From Alcanivorax borkumensis SK2 (GTDB taxonomy: Bacteria; Pseudomonadota; Gammaproteobacteria; Pseudomonadales; Alcanivoracaceae), in NCBI RefSeq assembly GCF_000009365.1, contig NC_008260.1, positions 186,001-250,000 of the forward strand: 64,000 nt of DNA, given 5' to 3'. Numbering within the stretch: position 1 is the first letter of the stretch; the number at the start of each line of letters is the position of its first letter. Both the position numbers and the translations under genes were made by a program. Below are positions 35,820 to 45,509 of this stretch, piece by piece. The notes beneath the pieces were generated by a model. It was not told where the DNA came from and made no database searches. It saw nothing but the letters and a program-made list of their open reading frames with translations.

Positions 35820-36016
35820 CTGGAAATAGATTCACCGTAGAATTCTGGGATAACGACTTTTTCTTCATAAAGATAAAAGTCGTTATCCCGGAAGCCGCAA
35901 GCAGCGGCCTTTTTTCTCGTCGCCATACCGTCTACCGCCATATGGCTGGTTGTCTCCCCCTCCCGCACGTGATTACCCCCTCCCTGTCGAATTTGGCCGA
36001 TTACCACCAGGAACAA
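35820..36016 (-). mobile_element. Decayed ISL3-family transposase remnant (copy C)
   Basis: On the minus strand a short open frame joins a block matching the AKFGREVI region of ISL3 transposases (near 35960-36000, frameshifted) directly to the C-terminal block GFRDNDFYLYEEKVVIPEFYGES, so about a third of the gene has been deleted between them. It includes the palindrome 35847-35889. Same family as copies A and B; opposite orientation. Confidence 0.65.
35847..35889. repeat. Perfect 15-bp inverted repeat
   Basis: GGGATAACGACTTTT (35847-35861) is repeated inverted at 35875-35889 with a 13-base loop. It lies inside the ISL3 remnant and about 190 bases after the ferredoxin reductase gene; it could form a strong RNA hairpin on either strand. 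Confidence 0.8.
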
Positions 36017-36488
36017 ACAAAGGCCACACGGGCGTTTTGACCTGTGAACGCCAAACGCTATAGGTATTGGGTGACTTAATGCTGGCGCGGGCTTCCACAG
36101 TGCCGTTTCGGCATACGTTTTTTAGCGGGTAATTGTCTGTTTCAACTTCCTGATTCGATTTATCAGTGACGGACCCCTTGCCTTCGAACTTAGCTCACCA
36201 GTGATAATTCAACGCTGTGCTCGGGGATACCCCGGAGACTGGTATTCCCGCCTCATGCTGCTCGAGATTCGTTAGAATCTGACTGCCGGAAAATAGAGGC
36301 GTCTTCATCGTAAAAGTATCGAATCAAAACCTCGATAAATTTTTAGGGGAGAGCGCGTGCGGTGAACCTTTCTTTATTGTAGAGGCCATTATTCTGGTTA
36401 GTGCTGTGAATGCCGCAGCTAGAGAGGCCGATAATGTTTGGTAATGGCATCGAGTCGATGTGTAGAATGGAAGCGAACATTTTAGATC

Positions 36489-37181
36489 ATGCAGGTAGCA
36501 GCGATGGATTTTGAAGCGGCTCTTCAGCCTTCTGAATATATAGATTCTGACAGCCCATCGGTGATCAGTTTTGCTGAAACTGTGGTGGGTGACGAGACGG
36601 ACCCGATAAAAAAAGCGGTAAAGCTATACTACGCGGTGCGTGATGATATTCGCTACGATCCGTATCGGATTTGTTTCTCGCAAGAGGGATTAAAGGCAAG
36701 CACGACGCTGGCCAATGGCTATGGTTACTGTGTGGCAAAGGCTGTGCTGCTTGCCGCTGCCGGTCGGGCGGTTGGGATTCCTTGCCGTTTGGGCTTTGCC
36801 GATGTGAAAAATCATCTGAGCTCTGAAAAGCTGAAAGAGATGATGCAAACAGATGTGTTTGCTTGGCATGGCTATACGGAGTTGTATATCGATACCCGCT
36901 GGGTAAAAGCGACTCCGGCGTTTAATCAATCACTTTGCGATAAGACCGGTGTAAAACCGCTTGAGTTTGATGGCATTCATGACTCTGTATTGCATGCATT
37001 TGATCAGGCCGGCAATCGTCATATGGAATATTTGAAAGAGCATGGCGTTTTTGATGATCTTCCATTTCAGCAAATTCTTGCGGATTTTAAGAAGTATTAT
37101 CCGGCCTTTAAGGGGTTGTTCGGTTCGTCTGCTGCTGTTGCGGTTGAAGGGCGTTTCGAGGATGAAGCGTCGGCGGGTTAA
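36489..37181 (+). CDS. Transglutaminase-like cysteine protease-fold protein
   Basis: 230 residues. The Cys-His pair of the transglutaminase-like core is visible: YGYCVAKAVLLAAAGRAVGIPCRLGF (Cys in a helix) and AWHGYTELYID (His), with WVKATPAF where the acidic residue usually sits; no Asp is obvious there. No signal peptide, so probably cytoplasmic. Bacterial members are peptidases or amidases of mostly unknown substrate. The ATG at 36504 (protein MDFEAALQPSEY) is an alternative start; neither has a strong ribosome site. It stands alone between the CYP153 cassette and yicC. Confidence 0.8.
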   Translation: MQVAAMDFEAALQPSEYIDSDSPSVISFAETVVGDETDPIKKAVKLYYAVRDDIRYDPYRICFSQEGLKASTTLANGYGYCVAKAVLLAAAGRAVGIPCRLGFADVKNHLSSEKLKEMMQTDVFAWHGYTELYIDTRWVKATPAFNQSLCDKTGVKPLEFDGIHDSVLHAFDQAGNRHMEYLKEHGVFDDLPFQQILADFKKYYPAFKGLFGSSAAVAVEGRFEDEASAG

Positions 37182-37255
37182 CGATGGGGCGAGGTATTTA
37201 CACGCTGATGGGTATGCAGTCATTGCTGCCGATCAACAGGTGTTGAGAGTAGAGG

Positions 37256-37308
37256 ATGGTGGGTGAGAATTATGTTTCACCCACCATTATGGGTTGGATT
37301 ATGGTGGG
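37256..37308. terminator. Triple-arm inverted repeat between convergent genes
   Basis: ATGGTGGGTGA (37256-37266) pairs perfectly with TCACCCACCAT (37277-37287); the last eight bases of the latter also pair with ATGGTGGG (37301-37308). The two hairpins exclude each other. Lying between the ends of the transglutaminase-like gene and yicC, it probably serves as a two-way terminator. Confidence 0.5.
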
Positions 37309-37378
37309 TTTGAGCGGATGTCTCTGGACTCTAATTTAATAAAATTTCAATAAGTACAGGGTTTTAAGGATGGGGGGG

Positions 37379-38242
37379 TTACTCGATATTCTGGATCTGC
37401 TCCCTCATCTGTTCAATCAGCACCTTTAGCTCCACCGCTGCCGCTGTGGTTTCGCTGTCTACGGATTTGCTGCCCAGGGTGTTAGCTTCGCGGTTGAGTT
37501 CCTGCATGAGGAAGTCGAGCCGACGGCCGATATGGCCGCCTTTTTTGAGGATGCGGCGCACTTCGGTAACGTGGGTTAGCAGGCGATCGAGTTCTTCATC
37601 AACGTCCATCTTTTGCGCTAGAAGAACCAGCTCCTGTTCCAGGCGATCCGGGTCCGGGGAGTCAATGACGTCCTGGATGCGGCTGCGTAGGCGTTCACGT
37701 TGGGCTTCCTTGATGCGCGGGATGGCGGCTTTGACGATTTCTACTTGGACAATGATGCCGTCGAGCCGTTCTTCAATCAGTTTGCCTAGCTGTTCGCCTT
37801 CTCGGCTGCGGGTGTCGATCAGGGATTGCAGGGCTTCATCAAGTAAGGTTAGGGATTCGCGTTGCAGTAGCGCCACATCCAGCTGCCGGGTGCTGAGAAC
37901 GCCGGGGTGACGGAGAATTTCCATGGGGTTGACCTGGCCGGAATGTTGGACCAAGTCTCCGACTCGGCGAGAAATGTCCGACAGTTGCTTCACTAGTGGC
38001 TCATTGAGTTCTAGGGCGGCATCGCTCTCATCTTGTTGGTAGCGTAGAGTAATTTCTACTTTGCCCCGGGCGAGCCTTTTACGGCAGCGTTCACGTACTG
38101 CGTTTTCCAGTGAGCGAAGGGCGTCGGGCAGGCGGGGGCTGACTTCAAGGTAACGATGGTTCACGGCTTTGATTTCCCAGACAAGGCCGTAGCCCTCAAG
38201 CGGGCGGTCGGCGCGAGCAAAAGCAGTCATGCTGCAAATCAT
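37379..38242 (-). CDS. yicC: YicC-family endoribonuclease
   Basis: 287 residues, the same length as E. coli YicC. The N terminus MICSMTAFARAD and the block EIKAVNHRYLEVSPRLPD are hallmarks of the family, as is the C-terminal HIGRRLDFLMQELNREANTLGSKS. YicC proteins are reported to cleave RNA. GAGG lies about 7 bases upstream of the ATG. Divergent from rph, the standard arrangement in gammaproteobacteria. Confidence 0.95.
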   Translation of the reverse strand: MICSMTAFARADRPLEGYGLVWEIKAVNHRYLEVSPRLPDALRSLENAVRERCRKRLARGKVEITLRYQQDESDAALELNEPLVKQLSDISRRVGDLVQHSGQVNPMEILRHPGVLSTRQLDVALLQRESLTLLDEALQSLIDTRSREGEQLGKLIEERLDGIIVQVEIVKAAIPRIKEAQRERLRSRIQDVIDSPDPDRLEQELVLLAQKMDVDEELDRLLTHVTEVRRILKKGGHIGRRLDFLMQELNREANTLGSKSVDSETTAAAVELKVLIEQMREQIQNIE

Positions 38243-38411
38243 GGTGAACCTCGTTGTTGTCAGTGGGGTGGAGCTCTGCGGTGTTTGCCTGCACGCTCCT
38301 ACAGTAATGGTTCCCTAGTCTAATGGAGACGGGTTTGGGTGCAAGGAAGGCATTGGCGTCGGTGTTTGCTACAATGGCGGCCCTTTCGTTTTTACTATTT
38401 CAGGAGATTCC

Positions 38412-39128
38412 ATGCGCCCATCCGGCCGAGCCCCCGATCAATTGCGTGAGCTGAGCTTTACCCGCAACTACACCGTTCATGCCGAGGGCAGCGTATTGGT
38501 GGCGTTTGGGAACACTAAGGTGCTGTGCACAGCGTCCGTGGAAGATGGTGTGCCACGTTTCCTCAAGGGCAAGGGCCAAGGCTGGCTCACCGCCGAGTAC
38601 AGTATGTTGCCGCGTTCTACCCACACCCGCTCTGGCCGCGAGGCGACCCGCGGGAAACAGGGAGGGCGTACCCTGGAAATCCAACGACTGATCGGCCGTT
38701 CCTTGCGTGCTGCGGTGGACATGAAGGCGCTGGGTGAGCGCACGATTTACCTGGATTGCGACGTACTGCAGGCCGATGGTGGCACGCGCACGGCATCCAT
38801 TTCCGGGGCCTGTGTGGCGCTGGTTGATGCCTTTACCTACCTGCTGGAAACCAAGAAGATCAAAAACGACCCGCTGACCGGGTTAGTGGGTGCGGTGTCT
38901 GTGGGTATGTACAAGGATACCCCTGTGCTAGATCTAGATTACGCGGAAGACTCCAATGCAGGCACTGACATGAACGTGGTGATGACTCAGCAAGGCGGTT
39001 TTATCGAGATCCAGGGTTCAGCAGAAGGCGCGCCATTTACCCGTGAGCAATCTGACAATTTGTTGGAGCTGGCTGAAAATGGTATCGGTGAGATCATTAA
39101 AGCGCAGCAGGTCGCACTCGGCTGGTAA
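38412..39128 (+). CDS. rph: RNase PH
   Basis: Phosphorolytic 3'-5' exoribonuclease that trims tRNA 3' ends. The 238-residue protein starts [20 protein letters not shown], with [21 protein letters not shown] and [15 protein letters not shown], matching Rph throughout, including the phosphate-binding Arg-rich region. AGGAG lies upstream (caggagattccatg). Next to yicC (divergent) and pyrE (downstream), as usual. Confidence 0.97.
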
Positions 39129-39140
39129 AAGCAAAACAAA

Positions 39141-39171
39141 GGTGCGTTTTGCACCGTGCGCGGCACGGTGC
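39141..39171 (+). promoter_or_regulatory. Overlapping hairpins in the rph-pyrE leader
   Basis: GGTGC (39141-39145) can pair with GCACC (39151-39155), while GCACCGTGC (39151-39159) pairs perfectly with GCACGGTGC (39163-39171). The two structures share bases and exclude each other. E. coli has an attenuator in this position; here there is no T-run after the hairpin, so a role is only suggested. Confidence 0.4.
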
Positions 39172-39212
39172 TTCACCGTTGAGAGCAAGTTACGTAGCAC
39201 ACAGGCTTGATT

Positions 39213-39875
39213 ATGAAGAACTATAAAAAGCACTTTTTGCGCTTCGCGGAAGAGCGTAAGGCTTTGAAATTCGGTGAGTTTACGTTGAAATCCGGCCGTA
39301 ATAGCCCGTATTTCTTTAATGCGGGAACCTTCAATAGCGGTGAAGCGCTTGCCCGGTTGGGACGTTATTATGCGGATGCGATCATGGCATCCGGGCTGGA
39401 ATTCGATATGTTATTCGGGCCGGCCTATAAAGGTATTCCTCTAGTAGCGGCGGTATCCGTGGCGCTGGCCGAACACCATGGGCGGGATTACCCTTGGGCG
39501 TTTAACCGCAAGGAAGCCAAGGACCATGGCGAAGGCGGCTGGCTGGTGGGTGCGCCATTGCAGGGCCGAGTACTGGTGATAGATGATGTGATCACGGCCG
39601 GGACTGCGATTCGTGAAGTGGCGACGATGTTCGAGAAGACCGACGCGAGCATGGCGGGGGTGATGGTCGCACTGGATCGGCAGGAGTGCGGTAAAGAGCC
39701 CTCTGAGGCGGGCAAGGGCCTGTCTGCGATTCAGGAAGTTGAGCAAGCATTGGGAGTGCCAGTGGGGTCTATCGTTACCATGAGTGATATTGTCGCCTGG
39801 CTGGAACAGCAACCGGATAGCGAAGCCGTGGTGGAGCCTATGCGTGAATACCGGGAGCGCTATGGAGTGCAATAA
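39213..39875 (+). CDS. pyrE: Orotate phosphoribosyltransferase
   Basis: Converts orotate and PRPP to OMP in pyrimidine synthesis. About 220 residues; seen: [20 protein letters not shown] near the N terminus, GPAYKGIPL, the catalytic Lys loop in [12 protein letters not shown], and the PRPP-binding motif [14 protein letters not shown]. Start set at ATG 39213 (protein MKNYKKHFL); a TTG two codons upstream is less likely. Downstream of rph. Confidence 0.97.
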   Translation: MKNYKKHFLRFAEERKALKFGEFTLKSGRNSPYFFNAGTFNSGEALARLGRYYADAIMASGLEFDMLFGPAYKGIPLVAAVSVALAEHHGRDYPWAFNRKEAKDHGEGGWLVGAPLQGRVLVIDDVITAGTAIREVATMFEKTDASMAGVMVALDRQECGKEPSEAGKGLSAIQEVEQALGVPVGSIVTMSDIVAWLEQQPDSEAVVEPMREYRERYGVQ

Positions 39876-39877
39876 TA

Positions 39878-40510
39878 ATGAGAATCGTCGTCCTGTTGAT
39901 GGCGTTCATTTTGGTTTCGCCATTACTGCCTTCGTCGGTTTGGGCGCGTTCCGGGCAGCGCGCGAATGAGCGGATGCCGGATGGCGCCTACTTTCGACAT
40001 GAAACCACGGATGGTGTGGTGCACTTGAACCGAACCCTGACGATGGATGCTATCCGCAACGGTTATCAGTTGTTGGATCAATATGGCCGGGTGCTGGAGG
40101 ACGTGGAGGGTGTGGAGCTCAATGACGCCCAAGCCAAGGCCCAGCGGATGAAGCAGGCTCGCCAGGCACGGGAAGATCGCGATATGTTGCGATTATATGC
40201 CGGCCCGGAAGATGCGGAGCGGGCGCGGGACCGTAGGGTCGAAGCGCTGGAGCTCAGTATTAGTTACGAAGAGAATAATCTGGCTCAGTTACAGGCGAAG
40301 CTGGATGATGAGATTGCCACGGCGGCACGCAATGAGCGGGCGGGTAGAGAGGTGCCGGAGGTGGTTAAAGAAGCGATTGATCGGTTGCAACGGCAGATCA
40401 TCACCGCGGAAAAAAAACTAAGTGAGTTCGATCAAGAAATAGATCAAGCCAATCAACAATACGCGCCAATTATTGAGCGTCTTGAGGTTATTGAGAAAGG
40501 CCAGAATTAG
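39878..40510 (+). CDS. Secreted coiled-coil protein, DUF4124-like
   Basis: 210 residues. Signal peptide ending near SSVWA (residue 23), so periplasmic. Residues about 35-65 (GAYFRHETTDGVVHLNRTLTMDAI) look like a diverged DUF4124 domain, and the rest (about 90-205) is charged helix with heptad pattern, a coiled coil. Begins 2 bases after the pyrE stop. A hairpin overlaps its stop codon. No function is known to me. Confidence 0.75.
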   Translation: MRIVVLLMAFILVSPLLPSSVWARSGQRANERMPDGAYFRHETTDGVVHLNRTLTMDAIRNGYQLLDQYGRVLEDVEGVELNDAQAKAQRMKQARQAREDRDMLRLYAGPEDAERARDRRVEALELSISYEENNLAQLQAKLDDEIATAARNERAGREVPEVVKEAIDRLQRQIITAEKKLSEFDQEIDQANQQYAPIIERLEVIEKGQN

Positions 40511-40540
40511 GGCGGATAATGGTCGCCCTGATTCTGGTTT
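40501..40540 (+). terminator. Hairpin terminator after the coiled-coil gene
   Basis: Stem of 14 pairs with one T-G pair (40501-40514 with 40524-40537, 9-base loop), overlapping the stop codon and followed by TTT. It ends the rph-pyrE transcript. Confidence 0.65.
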
Positions 40541-40608
40541 AGTGCGGAATGAAGCGGAGAAAGCTTGAAGAAAATAGCCACCACGGTGGCGAACGCCTTT
40601 AATTCCTT

Positions 40609-41193
40609 TTACCGAAACAAGGTGGGTTGCAATAGCGCCCATTGGGCCGGCCAGTCCTGGCCTGGCTTAATTTTGAAGCCAGAACGAACGAATTGCGCAA
40701 TGCGCCCTTCGGCCACGGCCAGCAGTAGGTTGGCTGTGACGGTTGGGGTGGCTTGGGTGCGTAAGCCTTCCTTCAGCTCTGCATCACGCAGTACTTTTTT
40801 TACTTGGCTTTCCACTCGGTCGTAGAATTGTTGGATGCGCAGGTGCAGGCGTGCGTTTTCACCAGTCAGGGCGTCGCCGGTGAGTAACCGAGTAATACCG
40901 GGGTTGCGCTCGGTGAACGCCAGCAGCAAGGTGAGTATTTGTTCCACCTGATCGCTGGCCTGACCGTCTTCCACGATACGGTTAATACGCGAAAAAATGG
41001 CTTCTTCGATAAAGCTGATCAGCCCCTCGAACATCTTTGCCTTGCTGGGAAAATGTCGGTATAGCGCCGCCTCGGAGACACCCACTTCCCGCGCCAGCCC
41101 GGCGGTGGTAATGCGTCCTCCTGGTGCGGCTTCAAGCATGTGGGCGAGCGACTGCAGGATCTGCTCTTTCCGAGACGGTTTTTTATCGGTCAT
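40609..41193 (-). CDS. slmA: Nucleoid occlusion factor SlmA (TetR family)
   Basis: DNA-binding inhibitor of FtsZ ring formation over the nucleoid. 194 residues: N-terminal helix-turn-helix ITTAGLAREVGVSEAALYRHFPSKAKMFEGLI and the SlmA-type stretch FIEEAIFSRINRI, with RLHLRIQQFYDRVESQ in the C-terminal domain. Length and neighbours (pyrE, argB, dut, coaBC) are as in other gammaproteobacteria. Confidence 0.93.
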   Translation of the reverse strand: MTDKKPSRKEQILQSLAHMLEAAPGGRITTAGLAREVGVSEAALYRHFPSKAKMFEGLISFIEEAIFSRINRIVEDGQASDQVEQILTLLLAFTERNPGITRLLTGDALTGENARLHLRIQQFYDRVESQVKKVLRDAELKEGLRTQATPTVTANLLLAVAEGRIAQFVRSGFKIKPGQDWPAQWALLQPTLFR

Positions 41194-41327
41194 GAAATGT
41201 CGTTCCCGTTTTTAGCTGCAAGCGGCAAGCTGCAGCGCGAGTGTGGCAAGAGATATATCATATGCTATGCCCGCGCCCAACATTCCCGGGTTTATTGCTG
41301 CAATATTCTTATAAATTGGTTATAGCA

Positions 41328-41359
41328 AAGTCACCGGCAATCCCTCTTGCCGGCGACTT
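41328..41359 (-). terminator. Hairpin after argB
   Basis: 13-bp stem with one mismatch (41328-41340 with 41347-41359), followed by TTTG on the minus strand. It lies 38 bases beyond the argB stop and before slmA. Confidence 0.55.
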
Positions 41360-41396
41360 AAGTTGAAGCTGAAAACTTTAAAATTTTATTGTTCAA

Positions 41397-42338
<942 letters not shown>

Positions 42339-42474
42339 TCAAAATGCAGGGCCAACGCTTTGCATTGCAGGGGCTTTGTCCGCGTTCCCTCTTAGGATAA
42401 AGCGTGGAGCAAAAGAGTATCCGATTTGCGCGGTGCCATCTCCACGTTTGACCTTTCAGTTCGGTGATTCTAAC

Positions 42475-44874
42475 TCAAAACGGCAATTTTAGGCTTTTAT
42501 CGATTGCATGCAGTTGTTTGCGGAACTGTTCTTTTACTCGTTCCAGTGCCTCTTCGTCGCGCCCTTCGAAGCGGGCCACCAGTGACGGGGTGGTGTTGGA
42601 CGCGCGCACCAGCCCCCAGCCATCAGGAAAGTCCACCCGTAGCCCGTCGATGGTGGTGGGGCGGCCGCCGGTGAATTGGTCGGCATGGGCCTCGAGGGCG
42701 TCGATCAGTGCAAATTTGTTGTCGTCGGTGGCATCGATATACAACGCTGGGGTGGTGGCGCCGGTTTGAAATTGGTCGAATACTTGGCCGGCGGTGTCAT
42801 CTTGCAATGAAAGGATTTCCAGCAGGCGAGCTCCCGCATAGGCGCCGTCATCGCAGCCGAACCAGCGGTCGGCGAAGAAGATGTGGCCGCTGATTTCACC
42901 CGCCAAGGCGGTACCACTTTCTTTCATTTTGGCCTTGATTAGCGAGTGCCCTGTTTTGTACATCAATGGACGGCCTCCGTTCTTGCGGATAATGGCAGGC
43001 AGGGCGCGGCTGCATTTTACGTCGAAAAGGATGTCGGCGCCGGGGCTGCGGGCGAGCAGGTCTTTGGCGAACAGCATTAGCAGGCGATCGGGCCAGATGA
43101 TTTCGCCGGTGTTGGTAACCACTGCGACGCGGTCGCCGTCGCCATCGAAGGCTAGGCCCAGGTCCAGTTCCTGTTCCTGTACTACGCGGATCAGGTCGGT
43201 GAGGTTATCCGGGTTACCGGTGTCTGGGGCGTGGTTGGGGAAGTTTCCGTCGATCTCTGTATACAGTGGCGCAACTTCACATCCTAACTGGCTGAACAGG
43301 CGTGGCGCCAGTTCGCCAGTGGCACCGTTGCCGCAGTCGATGGCAATTTTTAGGGGGCGGGCCAGCACGATGTCGCTGGCAATGTCGTTGAGATAGCGAT
43401 CGGCGATGTCGCGTTCTTCTTCGTGGCCGCGGCCTTCGCTAAAGGCATTGTTTTTGATGCGCTGGCTAAGGGCTAGGATGCGTTCGCCGTAAAGAGTGTC
43501 GCCGTTCATGACGATTTTTAGGCCGTTATGCTGGGGCGGGTTGTGGCTGCCGGTGAGCATGATGCCGGTCTGAGTTTCTAGTACTTCGGTGGCATAGTAG
43601 AGAACCGGAGTGGGGACTAGGCCCAGGTTAACCACGTCGCGGCCGGATTCTAGCAGGCCTTTGATTAATGAGCGGCTGAGTTCCGGGCTGGAAAGGCGGC
43701 CATCGCGGGCCACCAGCACTGTTTGCTGGCCCAGTTCGCCGGCTTCGCTGCCGATGGCGCGTCCTAGCAGGTAGGTGCCTTGAGCGGTTAGGGTGTCGCC
43801 GGCTATGCCGCGGATGTCGTAAGCGCGAAAAATGCTGTCGGGTACAGCTTGGTCACCGCCATCGTCATCTATTAGTAGAATGCTATCGTCGTCATTTTCC
43901 TCCACTAGCAAGGCGTCGGTTTGGGCTGCGGCATGGGGACGAGTGGCGCCTGCGCGCTCGCGTAATTTTTGGGCCAGCCGGGCGGAGGCTTCGTTAGCGC
44001 CTTTTAAAACTGGAAACTGGAAATGGTCGCGGGCGGTGACACCCGGTTGGTGTATGAGTTCGTCGCTGTAGCGGATTAGCTCGGCGACGTCTTGTCGCAG
44101 GGCTCGGTTCAGCAGGCGGTTGACCAGCAGGGTGGTTAGGAGGATGGCAACTGCACCCAGGGAGACGCCAAGGATGGCGACAATCAGGCTATTATCGCTG
44201 TGCGCGCGTAGTGCTAGGCTGACTTCAACCGGGCCTTGCGTGACCTGAGCGGTGCCGCCGCTGGCGCGTTGCTTGTTGTTGAGCAGAGGGGTGCCAGCGT
44301 ATTTCACGGCGAGCGCACCACCGTTTGGGATAGACGCGCGCAGGGCGGTAGCCAGCGGAACTAAGGACTGGGTGAGCAGTAGGCTGCCAAATTCGTTGTG
44401 GGTGGCGCGAGCGATCACTAGCCGGGGTATGTCGCCGGCAATGATGACGGGCTCGGGCTTTTGGCCCAAGCTGGCCTTCTTGAGTAGCTCTTGGGCCGTG
44501 TAGCTGAGCCGGGACATATCTGAATCACGGTGGGAAATTAACTGGACTGAGGCTTCGGGGAACCATTGCTGCTGATGCATGTTGAAGCTGGACAGGTCAT
44601 TGTCTGCCAGAGCGCGGTTTGCGTCGCGGCGGTTACTGAGAATGTCCAGTTGCTTACGTGATATCTCGATCGTGCTATGGACTTGATTGGCCAAAGAGCG
44701 AGCCAACAATTGAGCCTGAGTATGCTGTTGTTCGGGTTGTAATTGCTTTATTTGATAGACGTAAAGGCAGCCGGTGGCCGCAATTACCCCGATAATGCCC
44801 GCTGTAACCAAGGGCAGCAGTTGCTTCATGACGTTGGTGGATTCATCTTGCTTGTTGTTCTTTTTTGTCCCCAT
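42475..44874 (-). CDS. algC: Phosphomannomutase/phosphoglucomutase AlgC with N-terminal membrane domain
   Basis: 799 residues. The C-terminal 460 residues are the mutase: AYDIRGIAG, phosphoserine loop GIMLTGSHNPPQHNG, metal loop FDGDGDRVAVV and sugar-binding GEISGHIFFADRW. The first 340 residues hold a membrane segment (PLVTAGIIGVIAATGCLYVY), a periplasmic-looking region and a second membrane segment (VAILGVSLGAVAILLTTLLV), then an acidic linker. Long forms of this kind are known in Pseudomonas relatives; the short AlgC lacks this region. It makes mannose-1-P and glucose-1-P for surface polysaccharide. Confidence 0.93.
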   Translation of the reverse strand: MGTKKNNKQDESTNVMKQLLPLVTAGIIGVIAATGCLYVYQIKQLQPEQQHTQAQLLARSLANQVHSTIEISRKQLDILSNRRDANRALADNDLSSFNMHQQQWFPEASVQLISHRDSDMSRLSYTAQELLKKASLGQKPEPVIIAGDIPRLVIARATHNEFGSLLLTQSLVPLATALRASIPNGGALAVKYAGTPLLNNKQRASGGTAQVTQGPVEVSLALRAHSDNSLIVAILGVSLGAVAILLTTLLVNRLLNRALRQDVAELIRYSDELIHQPGVTARDHFQFPVLKGANEASARLAQKLRERAGATRPHAAAQTDALLVEENDDDSILLIDDDGGDQAVPDSIFRAYDIRGIAGDTLTAQGTYLLGRAIGSEAGELGQQTVLVARDGRLSSPELSRSLIKGLLESGRDVVNLGLVPTPVLYYATEVLETQTGIMLTGSHNPPQHNGLKIVMNGDTLYGERILALSQRIKNNAFSEGRGHEEERDIADRYLNDIASDIVLARPLKIAIDCGNGATGELAPRLFSQLGCEVAPLYTEIDGNFPNHAPDTGNPDNLTDLIRVVQEQELDLGLAFDGDGDRVAVVTNTGEIIWPDRLLMLFAKDLLARSPGADILFDVKCSRALPAIIRKNGGRPLMYKTGHSLIKAKMKESGTALAGEISGHIFFADRWFGCDDGAYAGARLLEILSLQDDTAGQVFDQFQTGATTPALYIDATDDNKFALIDALEAHADQFTGGRPTTIDGLRVDFPDGWGLVRASNTTPSLVARFEGRDEEALERVKEQFRKQLHAIDKSLKLPF

Positions 44875-44979
44875 ATCCCCTCCGCTTACCCGGCGCTACC
44901 ACTGTGTTATTGCGGTTTAGGTTGTGGTGCGAGCGATGCTGCGTTGTTGTGCCGCATGGTTTGTTGCTTTTGTGTTGTA

Positions 44980-45432
44980 TTACTGGCGGCCGCTATGGCC
45001 GAAGCCGCCTTCGCCGCGTTTGCTGGCGCTGAAGCTTTCTACTTGTTTTAGTTCTACCTGCATTACCGGCACAATCACTAGCTGAGCGACGCGCTCACCG
45101 GGCTCCAGCGTGAAGGGCTGCTGCCCACGGTTCCAGCAGGACACCATCAGTTCGCCCTGATAATCAGAATCGATGAGTCCTACCAAGTTGCCTAGCACGA
45201 TGCCGTGTTTATGGCCGAGACCTGAGCGCGGCAAGATCATGCCCGCATAGCCCGGATCATCGATAAAAATGGACATGCCGGTAGGCAGCAGCTCGGTGTC
45301 TCCTGGTTGCAGGGTTAGCGGTTCCTTGACCATGGCGCGCAGGTCTAGCCCGGCGGAGCCGTCGGTCGCGTAATGAGGCAGAGGAATGCTGTCGCCAAGG
45401 CGGGTATCGAGTACCCGATATTGCAGTCTCAT
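44980..45432 (-). CDS. dut: dUTP diphosphatase
   Basis: Hydrolyses dUTP to dUMP. 150 residues with the five dUTPase motifs: [42 protein letters not shown] and the C-terminal [11 protein letters not shown]. Between algC and coaBC on the minus strand, as in Pseudomonas. Confidence 0.97.
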   Translation of the reverse strand: MRLQYRVLDTRLGDSIPLPHYATDGSAGLDLRAMVKEPLTLQPGDTELLPTGMSIFIDDPGYAGMILPRSGLGHKHGIVLGNLVGLIDSDYQGELMVSCWNRGQQPFTLEPGERVAQLVIVPVMQVELKQVESFSASKRGEGGFGHSGRQ

Positions 45433-45509
45433 GGTGTTTCCTTCGGTCAGGTTACATGCATCACGGGATAAAATCGGGCGTGTTACATGCTGCGTGCAGC
45501 GTGTCAGCG

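Larger units (their letters stand above)
35657..36488. other. Gene-free spacer after the CYP153 cassette
   Basis: About 830 bases without an intact gene. Contains an ISL3-type remnant on the minus strand (35820-36016) with a perfect 15-bp inverted repeat. 36020-36480 holds nothing I recognise apart from a possible -10 (TAGAAT) shortly before the next gene. Confidence 0.65.

Noticed and set aside
13929..35889. Family of short palindromic repeats (GGGATAACG...CGTTATCCC-like at 13929, 19378 and 35847), first taken as REP or MITE elements
   Set aside because: Each translates as the C-terminal end of an ISL3 transposase (FRDxDYFF..KIKAAFP-like) and other transposase blocks lie beside it in order, so they are remnants of the same gene type.
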